Source of the DNA: Hydrangea macrophylla
Lineage: Eukaryota > Streptophyta > Magnoliopsida > Cornales > Hydrangeaceae
DNA length: 64,000 bases
Reading direction: 5' to 3'
NCBI GenBank assembly: GCA_033977485.1
Contig: CM066988.1
Location: 138,484,859 to 138,548,858, forward strand
Below, one piece after another: positions 63,229 to 64,000 of the stretch (position 1 is the stretch's first letter; each line of letters starts with the position of its first letter). Below the pieces are notes generated by a model. The model was not told the origin of the DNA, did not search any database, and saw only the letters and a program-made list of their open reading frames with translations. Made by a program: the position numbers and the translations under genes.

Positions 63229-63823
63229 TAGTATGTTTGGGAGTTTAGGGGAGAAAAGAAAAAAAAAAAAAGAAAGTCACAAGTGAGGAGAGATAAGAAA
63301 AGAAGAGAAACGATGATGGTTTCTTTCATTTTGTTTGGGAGTTTAGGAGAGAATAGAAAATGAGTTTCTTTCCTCTTGTTTGGGAGTTGAGAAGAAAAGA
63401 AAGAAAGTTACCATTCTACCCATTAATGACTTGAACTAATGAAGCCTTTAACATCTCTTCTTTTCATTTTCTATTTACACCAAATAACATCCAGATTTAT
63501 TTAGTACGTGAGCTTTTTTCTTTGTTAGGAGAGAGAATACACGTATATAGTGTATTAGGAGCCTAGGACTTAGATGGAATTAAAATTAGTTAATAATTAA
63601 ATAAAGCGTATTGTGGGTATTAATAAAAATTCATTAAACCCCACTTTATTTTCTCTCCTTTTCTTCCCAATTTGGAGCGAAAGAAATTGAGAGAGTGGGG
63701 ATTAGTTCTCTCTCCTTTTCTGTCCTCACTTAAACTCCCAAATGAGAGAAAGCGAACGAAAGTGAGGTACTTTCTCTCCTTTTCTCTTCCTTTCTCTCGT
63801 TTTTTAAACTCCCAAACATAGTG
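63229..63823. mobile_element. MITE with TATGTTTGGGAGTTTA termini
   Basis: Left end gtatgtttgggagtttaggggag and right end ...aaactcccaaacatagtg are inverted repeats. The internal 'tgtttgggagtttagga' copies at about 63330 and 63378 suggest nested insertion or internal duplication of the terminus. Noncoding. Exact target duplication not resolved. Confidence 0.7.
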
Positions 63824-64000
63824 TAATGGAGAGAGAGAGAGAGAGAGAGAGAGAAACTGCTTTCTCTATAGAACTATTGTTTTCTCCTCCATCCTATACA
63901 ATATATAGGAGAGAAGTCCTAGATGGGTTCTATTTAGGAAGCCCTAAATAATCTCTCTACATGGGTCATCCTATTCGGTCTGGACACACCCATGGGCGCC
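63824..64000. other. intergenic, (GA)n tract
   Basis: A GA microsatellite at 63829-63855, then no recognisable feature to the window end. Confidence 0.6.

Overview
This is nuclear DNA from a plant, most likely a eudicot. The host genes are intron-split S-domain (G-type lectin) receptor-like kinases, and the rest is mostly Ty1/copia and Ty3/gypsy LTR retrotransposons, plant LINEs and MITEs. I cannot name the species. No rRNA, tRNA, CRISPR or bacterial operon structure is visible. Recognisable mobile DNA covers a little over half of the window.

The host content is one local cluster of S-domain receptor kinases (SD1-like, seven coding exons). Gene 1 (11272-15666, minus) has a 1-bp deletion just before its transmembrane segment and a lost splice acceptor. 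Gene 2 (26298-30047, plus) reads through all seven exons to a complete 838-residue kinase and is the only copy without a visible lesion. Gene 3 (43865-47153, plus) is whole except for a 1-bp frameshift in the signal peptide. Between them lie relics: 15998-18985 (minus), 24238-24945 (plus), 41810-42400 (plus), 42620-42851 (minus), and an exon-5 scrap near 43270-43350 (minus).

Mobile elements, left to right: the 5' part of a minus-strand copia (1-6086) sits inside the pol of a plus-strand copia (6087 to about 10464). That second element is also cut in its RNase H region by a 2.1-kb solo LTR (7490-9600). A second solo LTR of the same family (16559-18652) splits the first kinase relic. A foldback-like block (19541-20420), several MITEs and a copia-like relic carrying a 5'-truncated LINE (22299-23107) fill 19-24 kb. 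A complete but decayed copia lies at 30323-38522, 0.3 kb behind gene 2. A LINE ORF1 relic is at 39506-40668. A complete but decayed Tat-like gypsy element (47283-57915, minus) sits 0.13 kb behind gene 3. Then come an RTE-type LINE tail (about 58500-59150), a probable Helitron 3' end (59294), a complete TRIM-like element (61159-62602, minus) and a MITE at the right edge.

The kinase genes would make membrane receptors for extracellular ligands. The retroelements are parasitic and almost all coding-dead. Two observations stand out. First, the gypsy element carries an antisense gene with its own TATA box and three short canonical introns, encoding a domain resembling the 'putative gypsy type transposon' family. 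Second, two unrelated LTR families carry arrays of paired, CG-centred palindromes (TCGATCGA-type and GTCGAC-type) at conserved positions in their LTRs.
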